From: Hemileia vastatrix
Lineage: Eukaryota; Basidiomycota; Pucciniomycetes; Pucciniales; Zaghouaniaceae
Length of the DNA stretch: 64,000 nucleotides
Assembly (NCBI GenBank): GCA_030280995.1
Contig: JASXTE010000002.1
Location: forward strand, 1,821,501 to 1,885,500
Direction of reading: 5' to 3'
Positions 19,001 to 31,622 of the stretch are shown here, in pieces. A program made the position numbers and the translations under genes. The notes beneath the pieces are model-generated. The model saw only the letters and a list, made by a program, of their open reading frames with translations, did no database searches and was not told the origin of the DNA. Every line of letters starts with the position of its first letter. Position 1 is the stretch's first letter.

Positions 19001-20480
19001 TCACTACAATATTAAATGATCCATCTAATGCTTCAATGAATGTTTTAATAAAAACATTACCAAATAAGTATAAAGAGGCATTAGAAAAAGGAAAATTTTC
19101 CATTGAGGATGGTTTTATATATTACAGGAAAAAATTAAGTAATGTAATTGTGATTCCCCCTTCAATGAAGGAGTTAATGTTAAGTATATGTCATGATGAT
19201 ATATTGGCAGGTCATTCTGACTACCATAAAACATTAACCAGAGTAAAAAACACAGCTTGGTGGATTAACATGTCTGAGGATGTTCAGAAATATGTTGAAA
19301 ATGTGATTCTTGTCAAAAATCTAAAAGATTAACAGACAAAAGAGCTGGTTTATTACAACAAATTGAGCAACCAAAATCTCCATTGGAAATTATTAACATG
19401 GAATTTGTAACAGGTTTGCCAATAGCAGGGAATTAGAGTTATAACTCCTGCTGGGCAGTTGTTGATAGATTTATAAAAATGTGTAAATTTATTCCTACTC
19501 ATAAAGAGGTTTCTGCAAAGGACTTAGCTTTTTCATGGTGGACACAAATGTTAAATATAGTAGGTTTCCCCAAAACAATAGTTTCTGACAGAGATCCTAA
19601 ATTTACTTCTGATTTCTGGACATCACTTATGGATTTTTCAGGGTGTCAATTAAAACTTTCTACAGCACACCATCCACAAACTGATGGGCTAGCAGAAAGA
19701 ATGATACAAAAGTTAGAAGATATGATAAGAAGATATTGTGCTTTTGGTCTTAATTTTAAAGACAATGACAAATTTACACATGATTGGGTAACCCTTATCC
19801 CAGGTTTAGAATTTGCATACAATAGTACAGTACATTCTGTCACTGGAAAAAAGCCATTTGAGTTATGGTTGGGTTATGTACCTAATACCCCTGCTGAAAC
19901 TCTTAATAAATTACCTAGATTGGATATCCATTCAGGTACTAAATCTTTTCTTCAGATGCAAGAATTATGCAGAAAACATGCTCAAGAATGTATAAATAAT
20001 GCATTTGAGTATGAGAAGAAAAGATGGGATAAAGCCCATAAAGAACAAATGTTCAAAGAGGGTTATGAAGTCCTTATTTCAACACTACATTTCAATTTAA
20101 ATGGTAATGTTAAATTGAAGGATCCATTCATTTTACCATTTGTAGTGAAAAAGATGGTTGGTAATAATGCTGTTGAGGTTATTCTATATGCACCATATGA
20201 TAGAAAACATCCAGTATGTCCTATATCTCTTATAAAACCATACCATTCTAATGATACTGCCCTATTTCAAAGAAGATCAGGTAGGCATAAACAGCAACCT
20301 GAAGAAATCGTTGAAAAGGCAGAAATTGAAAATATACTTAAAAAGAGACATCTTACTAAAGAAAAGGGAGTTGAGTATCTATTAAGATTTTAAAATAAAT
20401 CAAGTGAATACGACCAGTGGACTCAAGAAAATGAAATCTCTGATCTTAAAAATCTCTTGAAAAAATTTAAACCAAAATAA
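19000..20480 (+). pseudogene. pol: Integrase with C-terminal chromodomain, copy B
   Basis: The HHCC zinc-binding region (ILAGHSDYHKTL, then CQKSKRL after a frameshift near 19320) precedes the DDE core: VVDRFIKM, VSDRDPKFTSDFW and HHPQTDGLAERM. The core continues with LEFAYNSTVHSVTGKKPFEL. The C-terminus (EIENILKKRHLTKEKGVEYL, TAA at 20391-20393, then DQWTQENEISDLKNLLKKF) fits a chromodomain, placing families 1 and 2 among chromoviruses. TAG at about 19434 and TAA at 20391 are further lesions. Confidence 0.88.
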
Positions 20481-20593
20481 TACTGTTTATTCAGTATATG
20501 TATTATAAAAATTTTTTTAAAAAAAATTATTTTTCTATTCACTCCTTTCTTTTAATTAAAATTTCTTAACATTTTTTTTATTGTTTTTTTTTT

Positions 20594-20604
20594 GGGTGAG
20601 GGAG
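20594..20604 (+). promoter_or_regulatory. Polypurine tract of copy B
   Basis: GGGTGAGGGAG immediately before the 3' LTR start TGTCAGCC: the expected place and composition for second-strand priming. Confidence 0.7.
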
Positions 20605-21783
20605 TGTCAGCCTAGATATCCCTAGGACTGAGTATTTCTTATGCTTAAAATAAGATATCCTTAAGTAAATTAAGCTTTTATCTTAAAAATAAGGTTAAAA
20701 TAATAATATATATGATTATATTACATATATATATAATTATTACTCTATTATATAAATTATAGTAGTTTAAATAGCTTATCCATAGCCTAATAATACTTCT
20801 TAAGGTGTTAATGGAGTCATTATATACTTATCTTAAGTGATATGAAGTAATTATTGACATACATAAGCTTGTATGTATACATAAATCTCATATTCAGTGA
20901 AATATGCAGTATATTATGTATATTTAGGTCTATAAGTGGGTTTTAGCCTCTTAATAGCCTATAAACTTTGTTTTTCTGCTTATTTTAGGTCATATGGACG
21001 AAATCAGTGGACTCACAACGCCTACAGAAGCATGGACATCTATATCAGGCACATACACTCAGTTTGGACAATTTAATCTGCTTCCTTGGATGGTTATTCA
21101 CAGATTTATGGGTTGGGAGGCCATTTCTGGGTTAATGTGGATGCTTTGGGATGTTATTGGGGGCTTGGACATTTTATTTGTTTCCTTTATATGCTTTGGG
21201 TTTCATTAAATCTCTTTTTGATTGCTTATTTTACCTGTTTCTTTATGGTATCCGCTTTTATCTGGATTCTCTATTTGTGGTATAGATCTGTGTTATCATT
21301 AATTGTGATGGAGGGTCCTTACTGGAGGTCTGGGTGTTGAATCTGCTTGAAGTGGACTCCATGGGGAGGTGATGGGCCCTCACAGTGCTGTAATTGCGGG
21401 GGATAGCAGTGACATCATCTGGATTGAAGGTCTGTGCACTCCAGGGGATTTGGGTATAAGTAAGGAGGGATTTTAACGGTTATTTATCATCAATTACTTA
21501 CTAAAATTCGATAAAACACTTCAATACAATTATTAAAATTTAGAAATATATTTTAAATCCTTTTATAAATTGATATTATCATTATATAATCTATAACTAT
21601 ATTCTAATTATCTATTTTCCACCACTAAGCACACATTTCAATCCAAGTATTGTGAGTTTAAATTGAGTATATCTATTCTATTAGTCTTCCCCTGAGGTTT
21701 AATCACTAAATCATTTATCAATAAGTAGTAGGACCATAAATAAATACTATTATATCATACTTATATACTAGACTATACTGACA
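20605..21783 (+). mobile_element. 3' LTR of chromovirus copy B (complete)
   Basis: 1179 bp, TGTCAGCC to ATACTGACA. It serves as the reference for the broken 5' LTR. The start is shared with the solo LTR at 42265 (TGTCAGCCTGGATATTC) and, degraded, with the LTR of copy D, so these belong to one LTR lineage. The sequence right after it is the broken protease of copy C. Confidence 0.9.
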
Positions 21784-22330
21784 ATTATATTTGAAAAATA
21801 CTGTGGCTTTGTATTTACCAATGGGGGACAAAAAGAGCCATAACCTCTCCAATTCTCAGAAATGATAGGCATGAGTTTTGATTTATAATCTTGGTCCACT
21901 GAAGCAAGTGATTTTTTAGATACTACACTTCTTCAAGCTCCAGAATCTAAGACAACCTCAATATTATTACTAATAATCAAGACTGGTGCCTTGAGAGGGT
22001 CAATAATAATTGAGCTGTACTCAAGATTTCTTTTAATCTCAGCATCTTTCACTGTAGATAAATCATTATTCTCAATATCAATATTATTTAAATAATGAAT
22101 ATCCTCTTCCAGCACTAAATTTTCCTGGTGAGATTCATAAAAGATATTGCTGGCACAATCACTTGAAGTATCATCCAGTGCAATTGTGTCACAAGCATGT
22201 TCCTCTGTCTGTTCAACAAGATTTATTTTATTTTAACAAAAATGGCCTTTCTGCCAAGGCTTTCTGCATTTGAAGCAAGTGTTTTTTGCATACTTTTTGG
22301 GTGCAACAGGGGCAGAATTTTTATCAACCT
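21784..22330 (-). pseudogene. Protease start and zinc knuckle region of family-1 copy C
   Basis: Minus strand. The knuckle CFKCRKPWQKGHFC lies near 22235-22280 and is followed by a TAA. The acidic linker leads to the frame 22115-21933, which ends LIISNNIEVVLDSGA, the catalytic DSG of a retropepsin. Weak protease-like sequence continues to 21784, where the 3' LTR of copy B begins. Copy C therefore lacks the rest of pol and its 3' LTR. Confidence 0.75.
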
Positions 22331-24480
22331 TTTCAAGAGGTTTCTTCTGGTTATTGGAGGTTTTCTCCAATGAAGTTCCAGGAATTAATCTTCTCTAATC
22401 ATACTGGTTATTTAAAAGGATCTCATAACAACTATTGATAAAACAAGAAGGTTTTCATGAGAGCTCAGTCCTAGCAACTATTAAGTCTCTCAGAGACATA
22501 GGTAATTTATAGAGGATTCTGTCCTTCCACAATTCAAACTCCATATCTGGGTCCATTGCCCTCAGGATTTTCACAAGTTTCACCAGGAACTCAATCGGTT
22601 TTTCAGTAGAAGAAGAGCTATATCTTGTTTCCTCATAATGCCTTTGTTGGGCTAACCTAAGCTTGGAACCACCAAATTGTGCTTTAATTAATTTTTTCCA
22701 ATATTCTGATGAGTATTCATTTTTATCTAAGAGGACTGATTCATACCAATTAGGGCTACATTGGTAAATAAATAAATTAATTTTGACACCATCCCCTCAT
22801 CTAGCAGTTTGTAAGAATTTTTCAGACTATCATTCCTGCAAATAAATTGTTGCCAATCAGAGGAAGAATCACCATCAAATGTTGAATATTGGTCAAGTTT
22901 TGGCCAATTATTTTTATTTGAAGTAGTCTCCTAATTAAAAGCTTGTCTCTGAGTGAGAAGAAGCTGTAACTTCTACACTTGGGTAGTAATCTCATTGTTT
23001 AACCCTTCTGTAGATGAACATGGTACATCATCAATTTTTTATGGAAACTCAGTAATATCTTCAGGCATTTCTGGCACTAATTTTACTTCAGAGGAACTAG
23101 GGACAGGTACAATTGGAGCATCCTGTGCAACAGGTTCTTTCAAAGAAATGTTAGAAATTTTTTTTTCATGTAACAAAGAATATAATTTCTCTTCAATGGT
23201 TGTTTTCCTAGTCTTCACTTTTGGAATACTAGATAAACTCTCATTGATGGTTGCAAAAGATAACTGGTTCTTATTTTGAAAAGATGAATAATGGTTACCT
23301 AATCTCTTTAAGTTCAACTTATGTACCTCTAGCTCCTGGCAACCTATAAACACAGTATCTTGTAATTTAGACAAATCATTCTTGATATTTTGCCACAAAA
23401 CAACTTTCTTTTCATGAGTTACTTTGTGATTAAAAAAATAATCAGAAACTCTTTGTAATTCATTCCTCAATGATTGATAACCTTGTTCAGTTAACAAACT
23501 AATAAATTTCTGAGTCAATTCCATGTTGTTCATTATATCATTTTTTTAGCAATAATATCCTTTAAATATTCATCATTAATGTTAGCTACAAGTGGAGTAT
23601 TTCTTAATAGGGAAACAGAATAATTTTCCAGATTCTTATAAAATTCAGGATCAAGTGTTTCATCAATAATAGCCATAACAGGACTTATCATTGATTTGTC
23701 AATCAATAACAAAGGATTAGCTACATTAGAATATAGAGCAATCTGTCTACTACAGTCAATCTCTACTGGTCTCAAAGTCTCATTTCTTCCAGAATTACCT
23801 GAAGGAACTGAATCAGTTACAAGAAAAGGTACTTGAGATTCAATAGAGGGGAATACCATGGTTTTGGCAAAAACTGAATGTGATTGTTCTTCCTCTTTCT
23901 TTCTCCTTGGTAGGGGTGAGGAGGTGTTGAGTTGAACTGATGGGTTCCGGAAGGACCTGCCTCAGGTGCTTTCTGTTGTTGTTGTTGTTGGGCCTGTAGG
24001 TAGTCGTACTGGGTGTTTAGCCATTCCCATTTCCATTTTGAAGTTACCACCTTTTCCTCTTGTTGAGGGGCCAACTGTGGAAGGGATTTTGGAGAAGGAG
24101 AAGGTTTCCTCTTCTCTTGAAGAAAGGATTCTATGTTTCTTACCTTTTCTTCTAGAAACTCTTCTTTTGACCTCAGCTTGAGGTTTTCTGACCTCAACTC
24201 CTTGATGTGAGTGGAGAGATTTTTGACTTGCTGATTCAAGGGCATATTTTTTATTTTGAAACCTTTGGGAAGCTCTTCTGGGGGGTTGATAGAAGGCTTT
24301 TGATCCAGAGAAGTTGTCTCCACTTTTATTTCTATTTCATGCATTTCCACATCCTGGTTGATCCAGTAATTTATTAATCTGAGCAAATTTTTTAGTCAAA
24401 GGAGAGCTGACAAAAGCTTCATCATAATCAATCAAATCTAGTTCCTCATCAAAGCCAGCAGAAGCACTTTGGTCAGTCAT
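22331..24480 (-). pseudogene. gag: Gag of family-1 copy C
   Basis: Start ATG at 24480 (MTDQSASAGFDEELDLIDYD). The 58-nt intron (24354-24411) has a degraded donor GTCAGC. Exon 2 in the alternate frame (24353-23817) holds TSKWKWEWLNTQYDYL, a Gln run (QAQQQQQQ) and HPYQGERKRK. The main body resumes in the other frame: 23859-23533 and 23533-23039, coiled-coil rich, then degraded capsid-like sequence to about 22331. In the unspliced frame a TGA occurs 31 codons after exon 1's start region, unlike copy A. Confidence 0.8.
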
Positions 24481-24599
24481 TGTTGTAAATAACCTGAACT
24501 GAGAGAAAGAAATATTAAAATTTAATCAGTTATTATTTTACTTTTTTTAAAGAAAAATAAAAGAGAGAAAAAAGAAAATATTTCTAGTATATAATCAAT

Positions 24600-25110
24600 T
24601 ATCATGAATTGCTAATCAACTGGAATAATGAAAATATAATGTTTCTCAGGACAAAAAATTAACTGAAATAATAATCACAATATTTAGGAATTAAATTAAG
24701 ATAATTATATTTTATTACCAGGATTTAAAAAAAATCAACTGAAAAAATAGAATAATTTATTAATTACTAAAATATATGTTGATAATTATCAGGACTCAGA
24801 GTCAGCTGTAAAATTTAATTACCAGGACTTAATGTCAACTGAAATAATTTAATTACCAGGACTTAATGTCAACTGAAATAATTTAATTACCAGGAATTAA
24901 TTTCAACTAAAATAATTTAATATAATTAATTAAATTAATTTTATATATTTATTATTTTACTTCCAGGATATTTTGTAAACTTAAACAATAAGATAATATT
25001 TTAATTATCAGGACAAGAGGTCAGCTGAAATAATTTAAAAATATAATTAATTTAATGTTATATTACTTTTAGGACTAAGAAAAATATAGTTCTATCTTGG
25101 TCAACTAGGA
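24600..25110 (-). repeat. Leader motif array of copy C
   Basis: Same motif as in copy A on the + strand: ACCAGGACTTAATGTCAACTG-like units near 24830 and 24857, and variants near 24655, 24718, 24790, 24890 and 25010. Two adjacent units with their spacers are identical, suggesting recent local duplication. Confidence 0.65.
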
Positions 25111-25454
25111 AAAAAAATTATTTACCAGGCACCTCCCCCTGTAATGTGAGTCAATTAATGCCACTACAGAGTGCTGAGTAAAAAAGATATACGTGAACTA
25201 TGAAATATGCAAAGTAACCCACAGATAGTAACCAATATAGTCACCACAAATATATATTACTATTTCAAATATATATACTTAACATTTGGAGTGTGGTTAA
25301 ATTCCCAGTCACAGAAAAAAAATAAGTCACGTGTCTGATGACGTTTTTTGTTTTTGTTGTCCACCCATCCTTACTGTTCCTCGTATTTGATGGTCCCACA
25401 GTCGCCGGCTTAAAGTTATCAATGCACTGTCAATGGTTTGGAAAGGGCCTCAGG

Positions 25455-26220
25455 TGTCAGGATAGTATCTTGGTCTAGAAGGTTCTAATGGAGGTTCAAG
25501 GGCAACAGTAGGTGGATTTTGAAGATTTCAAAGTCAAGATATGAAGAGAAGTATCTTTTGTTTAAATAACTAAATTTAAAAGGTAAAATTTTATAATTAT
25601 TATTATAAATAATGAATTAAGAAAAATAGTGTAGATACTAAAACAATAGGTATTAGTAATAAATATTATTGCATTGTAATAAAATGAAATAATTTTTAAG
25701 TAAAGGATGGTTCTAAAACAGCAAAAAAGAAAGCCCTAATATTGGCAAAAGAGAGGGAAAGCACAGAGTGAAAATCCTTTATACAGGATTATGAGAGAAG
25801 AAAAATAAAATTCCAGAAAAATATTTCAAATATTAAGATTGTTCTATAAAGAATGTATTTAAAATATGTTTTTACAGTATATGTCAAAATAAATTGATTT
25901 ATTTAAAATTTACTTTAAGTGTCACTTTTAAATAAGTAATTTGAATTTTTTGTATATATTTAAATTAGTTTAAATATTAAATTTTATTTCTTTTAAACAT
26001 TCATTGAGCATAGTGTTAAGAAATAAAAAATATAAGGGACATTTAATATTAATCTTTAAATAATTACTAAATTTACTTTTTGTAACTAGTAAATTTATAA
26101 AAAGAAATTTTAAAGTAAATATATTATAATTAATAATAATATAAGAACTAAAAATGGTGTGGCTTCATCCTAGTAAATAATTAAATATTTCACTGGGTAA
26201 GTCTAGCAGCCTGGCTGACA
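25455..26220 (-). mobile_element. 5' LTR of family-1 copy C
   Basis: 766 bp, element-sense TGTCAGCCAGGCTGC to CTGACA, homologous to the LTR of copy A. Its start abuts the broken integrase of copy D at 26221 (GACATGTTAATCC), so C inserted into D. The primer-site region next to its end reads CCTGAGGCCCTTTCC. Confidence 0.75.
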
Positions 26221-26740
26221 GACATGTTAATCCACAAAGCTGTATTTTTTACTATGTTTAATGTTTTATGGAAGTCAAAATGACCTGCTAATATATCATC
26301 ATGACATACAATTAACATTAACTCCTTCATTGAAGGGTGAATCACAATTACATTACTTAAAGCTTTACTGTAATATATAAAACCATACTCAAGGGAAAAT
26401 TCTCCTTTTTCTAATACTTCCCTATATTTTTGTGGTAATGTTTTTATTAAAAAAATCATTGAAGCATTAGATGGGTCATTTAATATTGTAGTAAATTTAC
26501 TCAATCCAGGATCTGAAGCATAGTTAACAAGAATTTATTGCATAAATACATCCTCAAGATCTACAATATGAATGCCATAAATGTTAATAATATCTGTTTC
26601 AGGAAAATAAGTAGGATTATCATCATTATTAGGTAGAGGTACTCTTGAAAACAAATACACAGTAGAGTTTAAAGTTCCTAATCTTTGTGTAATAGTCTTA
26701 TGTCCTCTATATTCTTGTAAAGCCAATTAACATCTAAACA
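26221..26740 (-). pseudogene. Integrase N-terminal part of family-2 copy D (truncated)
   Basis: Minus-strand frames 26726-26535 and 26504-26221 align with copy B across the end of RNase H (LFSRVPLPNNDDNPTYFPE) and the integrase zinc-binding region (DILAGHFDFHKTLNIVK), then stop at INMS, where the LTR of copy C starts. The DDE core, chromodomain and 3' LTR of D are absent. Confidence 0.85.
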
Positions 26741-27288
26741 TATTTCTATTAGGAGTTTTCATGTTTAAAAGTGACTTAACTGCACTACAGTCACTTATTA
26801 ACTCAAGTTTTGATCTTCAAAGTAATAATGTAGCTTCTCAAGAGCCCATACTACTGCCAAGAGTTCAAGTTGAGTAGCACCATATTTCAATTCACTACTT
26901 CTTAGAGTACGTGAAATATAGCAAATTACTACTTCTGACATTTTCCCTTCAATAATCTTTTTTTAAAAAAAGAAGCACCCAAACCAATAAAACTTGCATC
27001 ATTATACAATAAAAAAGGTTGTTGAAAATCTGGTAATCCCAAGGTAGGAGCTGTCATTAAACATTATTTCAACTTATCAAAATTCTGTTGTCTTTCATTG
27101 TTCCAAATGAAAGCTTCTCACTTCTTTATCCGTGAGGTCAATGGTGCAGCAATTAATTGGTAGTTATTTATATATTGTCTATAATAACCAGAAAATATTG
27201 TACATCCTTTACATTTTGATGAATCCCAATATTCTTGATTGAAACCACCTTATTTCAGTCTACACATATTTGTAATTCAGATACAATA
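26741..27288 (-). pseudogene. RNase H region of copy D
   Basis: No long frame survives, but the reverse complement follows B step by step (APLT..IKK, FIWNNERQQ, LLYNDASFIGLG, ELKYGATQLELLAVVWALEK). The catalytic TDAS block is altered to NDAS. It ends at the insertion point of MITE M1 copy 2. Confidence 0.75.
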
Positions 27289-27538
27289 CACCACGCAATA
27301 TGGGGGGCGGACTTGCTAGCGAGTCCGCAACCTTGGACCCAAACTCACCACAGATTGAGCACACATTGAGCTATTGATAAAGGAACCATACAATCAGGGA
27401 TGAACACCACTCAGCAGAACAGTTTTAGGTGGGTGTCCAAGTAGAGTTCAGCATGAGTTCAGTATGAGTTCAGTCTGAGTTCCATCTGAGTTCAGGTTGA
27501 GGACTTGCTAGCAAGTCCACCCCCTATATTGCGTAGTG
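27289..27538 (+). mobile_element. CACTA-type MITE, family M1, copy 2
   Basis: 250 bp, CACCACGCAATATGGG to TATTGCGTAGTG, flanked by ATA on both sides. It sits inside the RT of copy D. The uninterrupted target is visible in copy B (GGTCATATTGTATCTG around 18187-18202), so insertion and duplication are directly demonstrated. Confidence 0.95.
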
Positions 27539-28200
27539 ATATGACCAAGCACTTTTAAAGACCCAATCCCAAATTTACATTTTTTCAATGCAAGAGTCAT
27601 TTTTATTTCATCCATCTTCTGATATACCTTTTTTAAATGGATTAAGTGCTCATCATATGTCTTAGAGAACACTATGATGTCATCAATGTATACCATTAAC
27701 CATCCTTAAATAATTTCATTATGGAATGTTACATCCATTAACTTCTGAAATACTGACAGAGAATTTTTTGGTCCAAATGGCATTCTGATATATTTATAAA
27801 TTCCCATGTGTGTTGTTATCAACAAAAACTTCTGTGAATTATTTTCAACAGGAATTTGATGGTACCCTTTATTTCCATCTAGGCAACTTATGTATTTAGC
27901 ACCTTTAAGGGTTACATGTATAGAGGCAATCCTTGGCAAGAGGTAAATAAAATCTACTGTAAATGTATTTAATGCTCTATAGTCACCGCAAAGTCTTGTT
28001 TTATCTTGTTCATAAGAAATAAGCACTGGTGATATCACACAATATTTTGGTGTAGTTTCAACCTTTTTGATAATTTTCATGTTTAAAAACATTCTAATAA
28101 TATCCTCAATGTATTTTCTCATCATTGTTGAAGCAGGGTATGGTTTCTTTTTAAGACTAGAAGAAATATTATCCATTTCACAGGTTAAACTAATCTTCAT
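27539..28200 (-). pseudogene. Reverse transcriptase of copy D
   Basis: Frames 28200-27706 and 27696-27539, with LCGDYRALN, ISCLDGNKGYHQI, FGPKNSLSVFQKLMD and VYIDDIIVFSKT (YIDD at about 27679-27690). Closely related to copy B. One stop separates the frames and the MITE cuts the domain after KVLGHI. Confidence 0.88.
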
Positions 28201-28927
28201 CTCATGATTTTTACAAGGCCAAGTTCATTGGTCACATTTGCAAAAGCCATTGAAAATGCTTTAATTAAGTCCAAAATATTTTTCTTCTCAGCTTCACTTA
28301 TCTGAGTGCCAAATGATGCTTTTAAAACTTCTTTTTCAAGAAGTTCCATCTCATTGGATTCTCTTCCTTTGAAAGGAATATCTATGACTGACTCTATGTG
28401 TAAGAGTGTGTTAAAAGAATTTATTTTAAATTTTCTTTTACCATTCATGCCAATTGCAAATTTATTATTAGCAGGGTCTAATTTCACACCAAACCTTATC
28501 AAAATTTCATTTAAAATGATAAAACAGCTACTACAAATAGTATTATCCATTACTACAATTTCACAAGCTACTCTAACATAACCATATTGATGTTCAAATA
28601 AACAGCAGCTTTTTATCTACCAATCAGGTGTAGTACTGATCCAAAACCTCTCCAATTTTTACTTTTAAGGGGTTAAAGCTTTGACTTATAATCACTATGA
28701 ATTTTTTGTAATTTATTTGCAGAAAAAACAGAACCAGCAGCTCCTGTGTCCAATACTAAATTTACATTTTCTCCAGAAATCATTGCTGGAACCGTGATAG
28801 GTGACATTTTTAATTTGTCAGCTAGTATATCCTTAATAATTTCAGTGCCCTCAAAATTCATTAAAGATTCTTTCGAGTCCATATTTAATATTGAATTTTC
28901 AAAGATTGAAAAATAATCTTCCAGCAT
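28197..28927 (-). pseudogene. Protease of copy D
   Basis: Frames 28927-28673 (ISGENVNLVLDTGAAGS, catalytic DTG) and 28550-28197 (CSSCFIILNEILIRFGVKLD). It has a sense codon at positions where copy B carries TAA 16857 and TGA 17178. Confidence 0.85.
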
Positions 28928-31113
28928 ACAGACCTCATTTTCATCACTATGTGAGATATTACTGTCATAATCACTTGAATCTCTACTTTTTCTGTTTCAT
29001 TTTCAGATTCTTGCTGATTTTCAAGAATATCTATATTTCTCTCACATTTTTGACCTTTAACCCAAGGTTTATTACACTTATCACAAGTATTAGTTTCATA
29101 CTTTTTAGGTACTACAGGTGCAGTAGGTTTTTTCTACTTTTCCTGCAGTGGTTTAAAATTATTTTTTTTCACAGTTTCATTATTTTGTTTATAAGTGGTG
29201 TACCTTGCTTCATACTTATGGTTTAATAATATTTCATTACAAATATTAATAAATTCAGAGTATTCATTAACCATTATTTTTCTAGCTACAACAATGTCTC
29301 TGAAAAATATAGGTAATTTATATATTATTTTATCTTTCCATAAGTTAAAATTTATATTTGGATCAATGGCTTTTAATATTTTATTTAAATTGATTAAAAA
29401 TATCAAAGTTTTGTCATGATTTAACAAGTTATATCATGTTTTCTCATATAATCTTTGCTGAGTTAGTCTGAATTTAGAATCACCAAACTGTTTTTAAATG
29501 AGGTGTTTCCATTCAGCCCAAGAGTAATCTTGGCCCTTATTTAAAATAGCTTCAAACATAATAAATCAAAATCCTTAAATAATAAAACTAGTTTTGATGT
29601 TTTTTCTTCATCTGGTAAATTATATGAGAATTTTAAATTTTCAATTCTTTGAATAAAATTATTCCAAACAGAGCTTGCTTCAACATCATAAGTTGGGTAC
29701 TGATCAATATTTGGCAAGTTCCTCAGATTGGATTCAATCTCACTAATCTTAGACAAATTAAATAACTCACTAACTTTAGATAAATGGTCTTGTATTTCCT
29801 CTTGCACGGATTTGTGACTTACATTTATTTTCCTAGACTTGACACATCCACCAGATGGTTTTACTTGTGGTGGCATCGGGAATGATTGAGATTCATTCTT
29901 TCAAATGAAAGGATTATTATTATACTGTATATACTTATGATTATCCTAATTCATTAGTACATTGGAAGTTTAAATCTCAAACTAAGCTAATCTTTGTAAC
30001 AGATCAGAGACACTCTGTTTTTTTGAGAAAAAGATAACTTTGTTCTTGATTCATACTTTAATAAATGTGCTTCATACAATTTTTATAACTTACAGAATTT
30101 TTTTGAAAGGTCACTATATTTATCACTTAAAGAGTCATATTTAAGAGTTAGAGAGAAATTTTCTTTCTCTAATTCTTTGATTCTTGTTTCCTCTTGATAA
30201 ATATTCAATTTCAAGGACAAAAGTTTTTCACTTGTGAGCTTAATTGTTTGATCCTCACACTCAGTCATTCTATTCCATATTGCTGAAACAATTCTATGGA
30301 CAGTTGGATTAATATTAAAATACTCAAAATCTTCCTTCTCAAATTCTTCAATATTTTGTGAGTCTCTCAACTCACTAATAAGTGGTGGTATCTGAGGGTT
30401 AACTGTATCTTTATTGTAAATAGTACTATTGTTATTAACAAACAATAAATCAGGTGTATCTACATCAAACCTATTTGTCTTAATTCCTCCTCAATTTTCT
30501 GAAAAGGTTTGACATCAATTATATTACCTGAAATGTAATCATCATTAGTGTTTGCAATCTGAGAAGTTTATCTACTTATCAAGGGATAGGAGCAAGCCCT
30601 TACGTTTGGTGCTTTTTCTTTGCCTTGTAAGGGTGAGATGATGTTGTCTGATGAGGGGGTGGATCCCTGTTGCAATTGTGGCTTTCCCACTGCTGATGGA
30701 ACCAATCCCACTCCCTTTTTCCACATAGATCTTGTCCTGGGACTGAATTGATCCTCTTTGGATAGGGGGTTGCTGGCTTAGCTGTACTCCCTTCAGCTCA
30801 GCCAAAATTTATTTTAGTTTCTTGAATCCTATCCTGCAGTTTTTTTCCACCTTTTCTACTTCCTTTATTATAGAAGATTTTGACTCCTCTAGTTTCAGAA
30901 CCTGTTTTTCCAGATAGATTAGTTGATCCTGAAGAAGAGATGAAGTCTTTTTATAGTCATATTTTTTAATAAGGTGTCCTTTTCTCTATTTTTATTGCTT
31001 CTGACTGTGGTTAGGTCTGTCCTTCAATAGTGATGTCCTGGTACAGTGTTTTTAGCTTTAGACCTGGTGTTAAAAGCAGTTTTATCACTTACATTGTCAT
31101 GTGGAGCACTCAT
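28928..31113 (-). pseudogene. gag: Gag of copy D with intron and zinc knuckle
   Basis: ATG at 31113 (MSAPHDN), intron 31038-31092 (GTAAGT...GTACCAG), exon 2 starting DITIEGQ. Then a degraded alternate frame with HPYKAKKKHQ near 30610-30640, then main-frame pieces 30445-30083, 29876-29541 and 29427-29134 matching the Gag of B (NNNSTIYN, YPTYDVEASSVWNNFIQRIE, KDKIIYKLP). The knuckle CDKCNKPWVKGQKC-like sequence lies near 29045-29090. A TAG lies one codon before the position of B's TAA 16599. Confidence 0.82.
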
Positions 31114-31622
31114 TATGCTTTAATAATTATTCTCCATGTCTAAAAAAGAGAGAACTTGTATTTTAATTAGTAGACAAAAAATATTAGCAATATAAATACT
31201 AATAAAATTGCTGGAGCTTACCCTGAATTTATATTTTTATTTATTAAAATAAAATGAAATGAAAATTTAAAAAAATCTGTTAAAAATTAAATAATAAGCT
31301 TAAATAGACCTTAATTAGGGTGAATAGATAGCTTACCATGATTTAACCATATACCAATTTAATTGGTTGTTATATTGGTGATTAAATACTAAGTGAAATC
31401 AGGTTTATATTGGATACAGTTTTACTACTGTATATACCTAATTTTTATTATAAAAAATTAGTAAAATTATTATAAGGGCTCTTCTACGCAATTAGTGAGC
31501 TATGATGACCCACCAATGTTCTGAACACCCAAATATTTATTATTTATGAGATACAATACAGTAATTATCACCTCCTAAGGCTTATACTAAATAATAAGTA
31601 ATAATTAAGGAAAATCCCCAAT
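31114..31622 (-). promoter_or_regulatory. Leader of copy D
   Basis: AT-rich untranslated leader between gag and the LTR end; primer-site position reads AATTGGGGATTTTCC, close to copy B. Confidence 0.45.

Noticed and set aside
16872..20393. Copy B as a currently active element
   Set aside because: At least five nonsense codons and about four frameshifts in gag-pol, a truncated 5' LTR and a nested solo LTR rule out autonomy.
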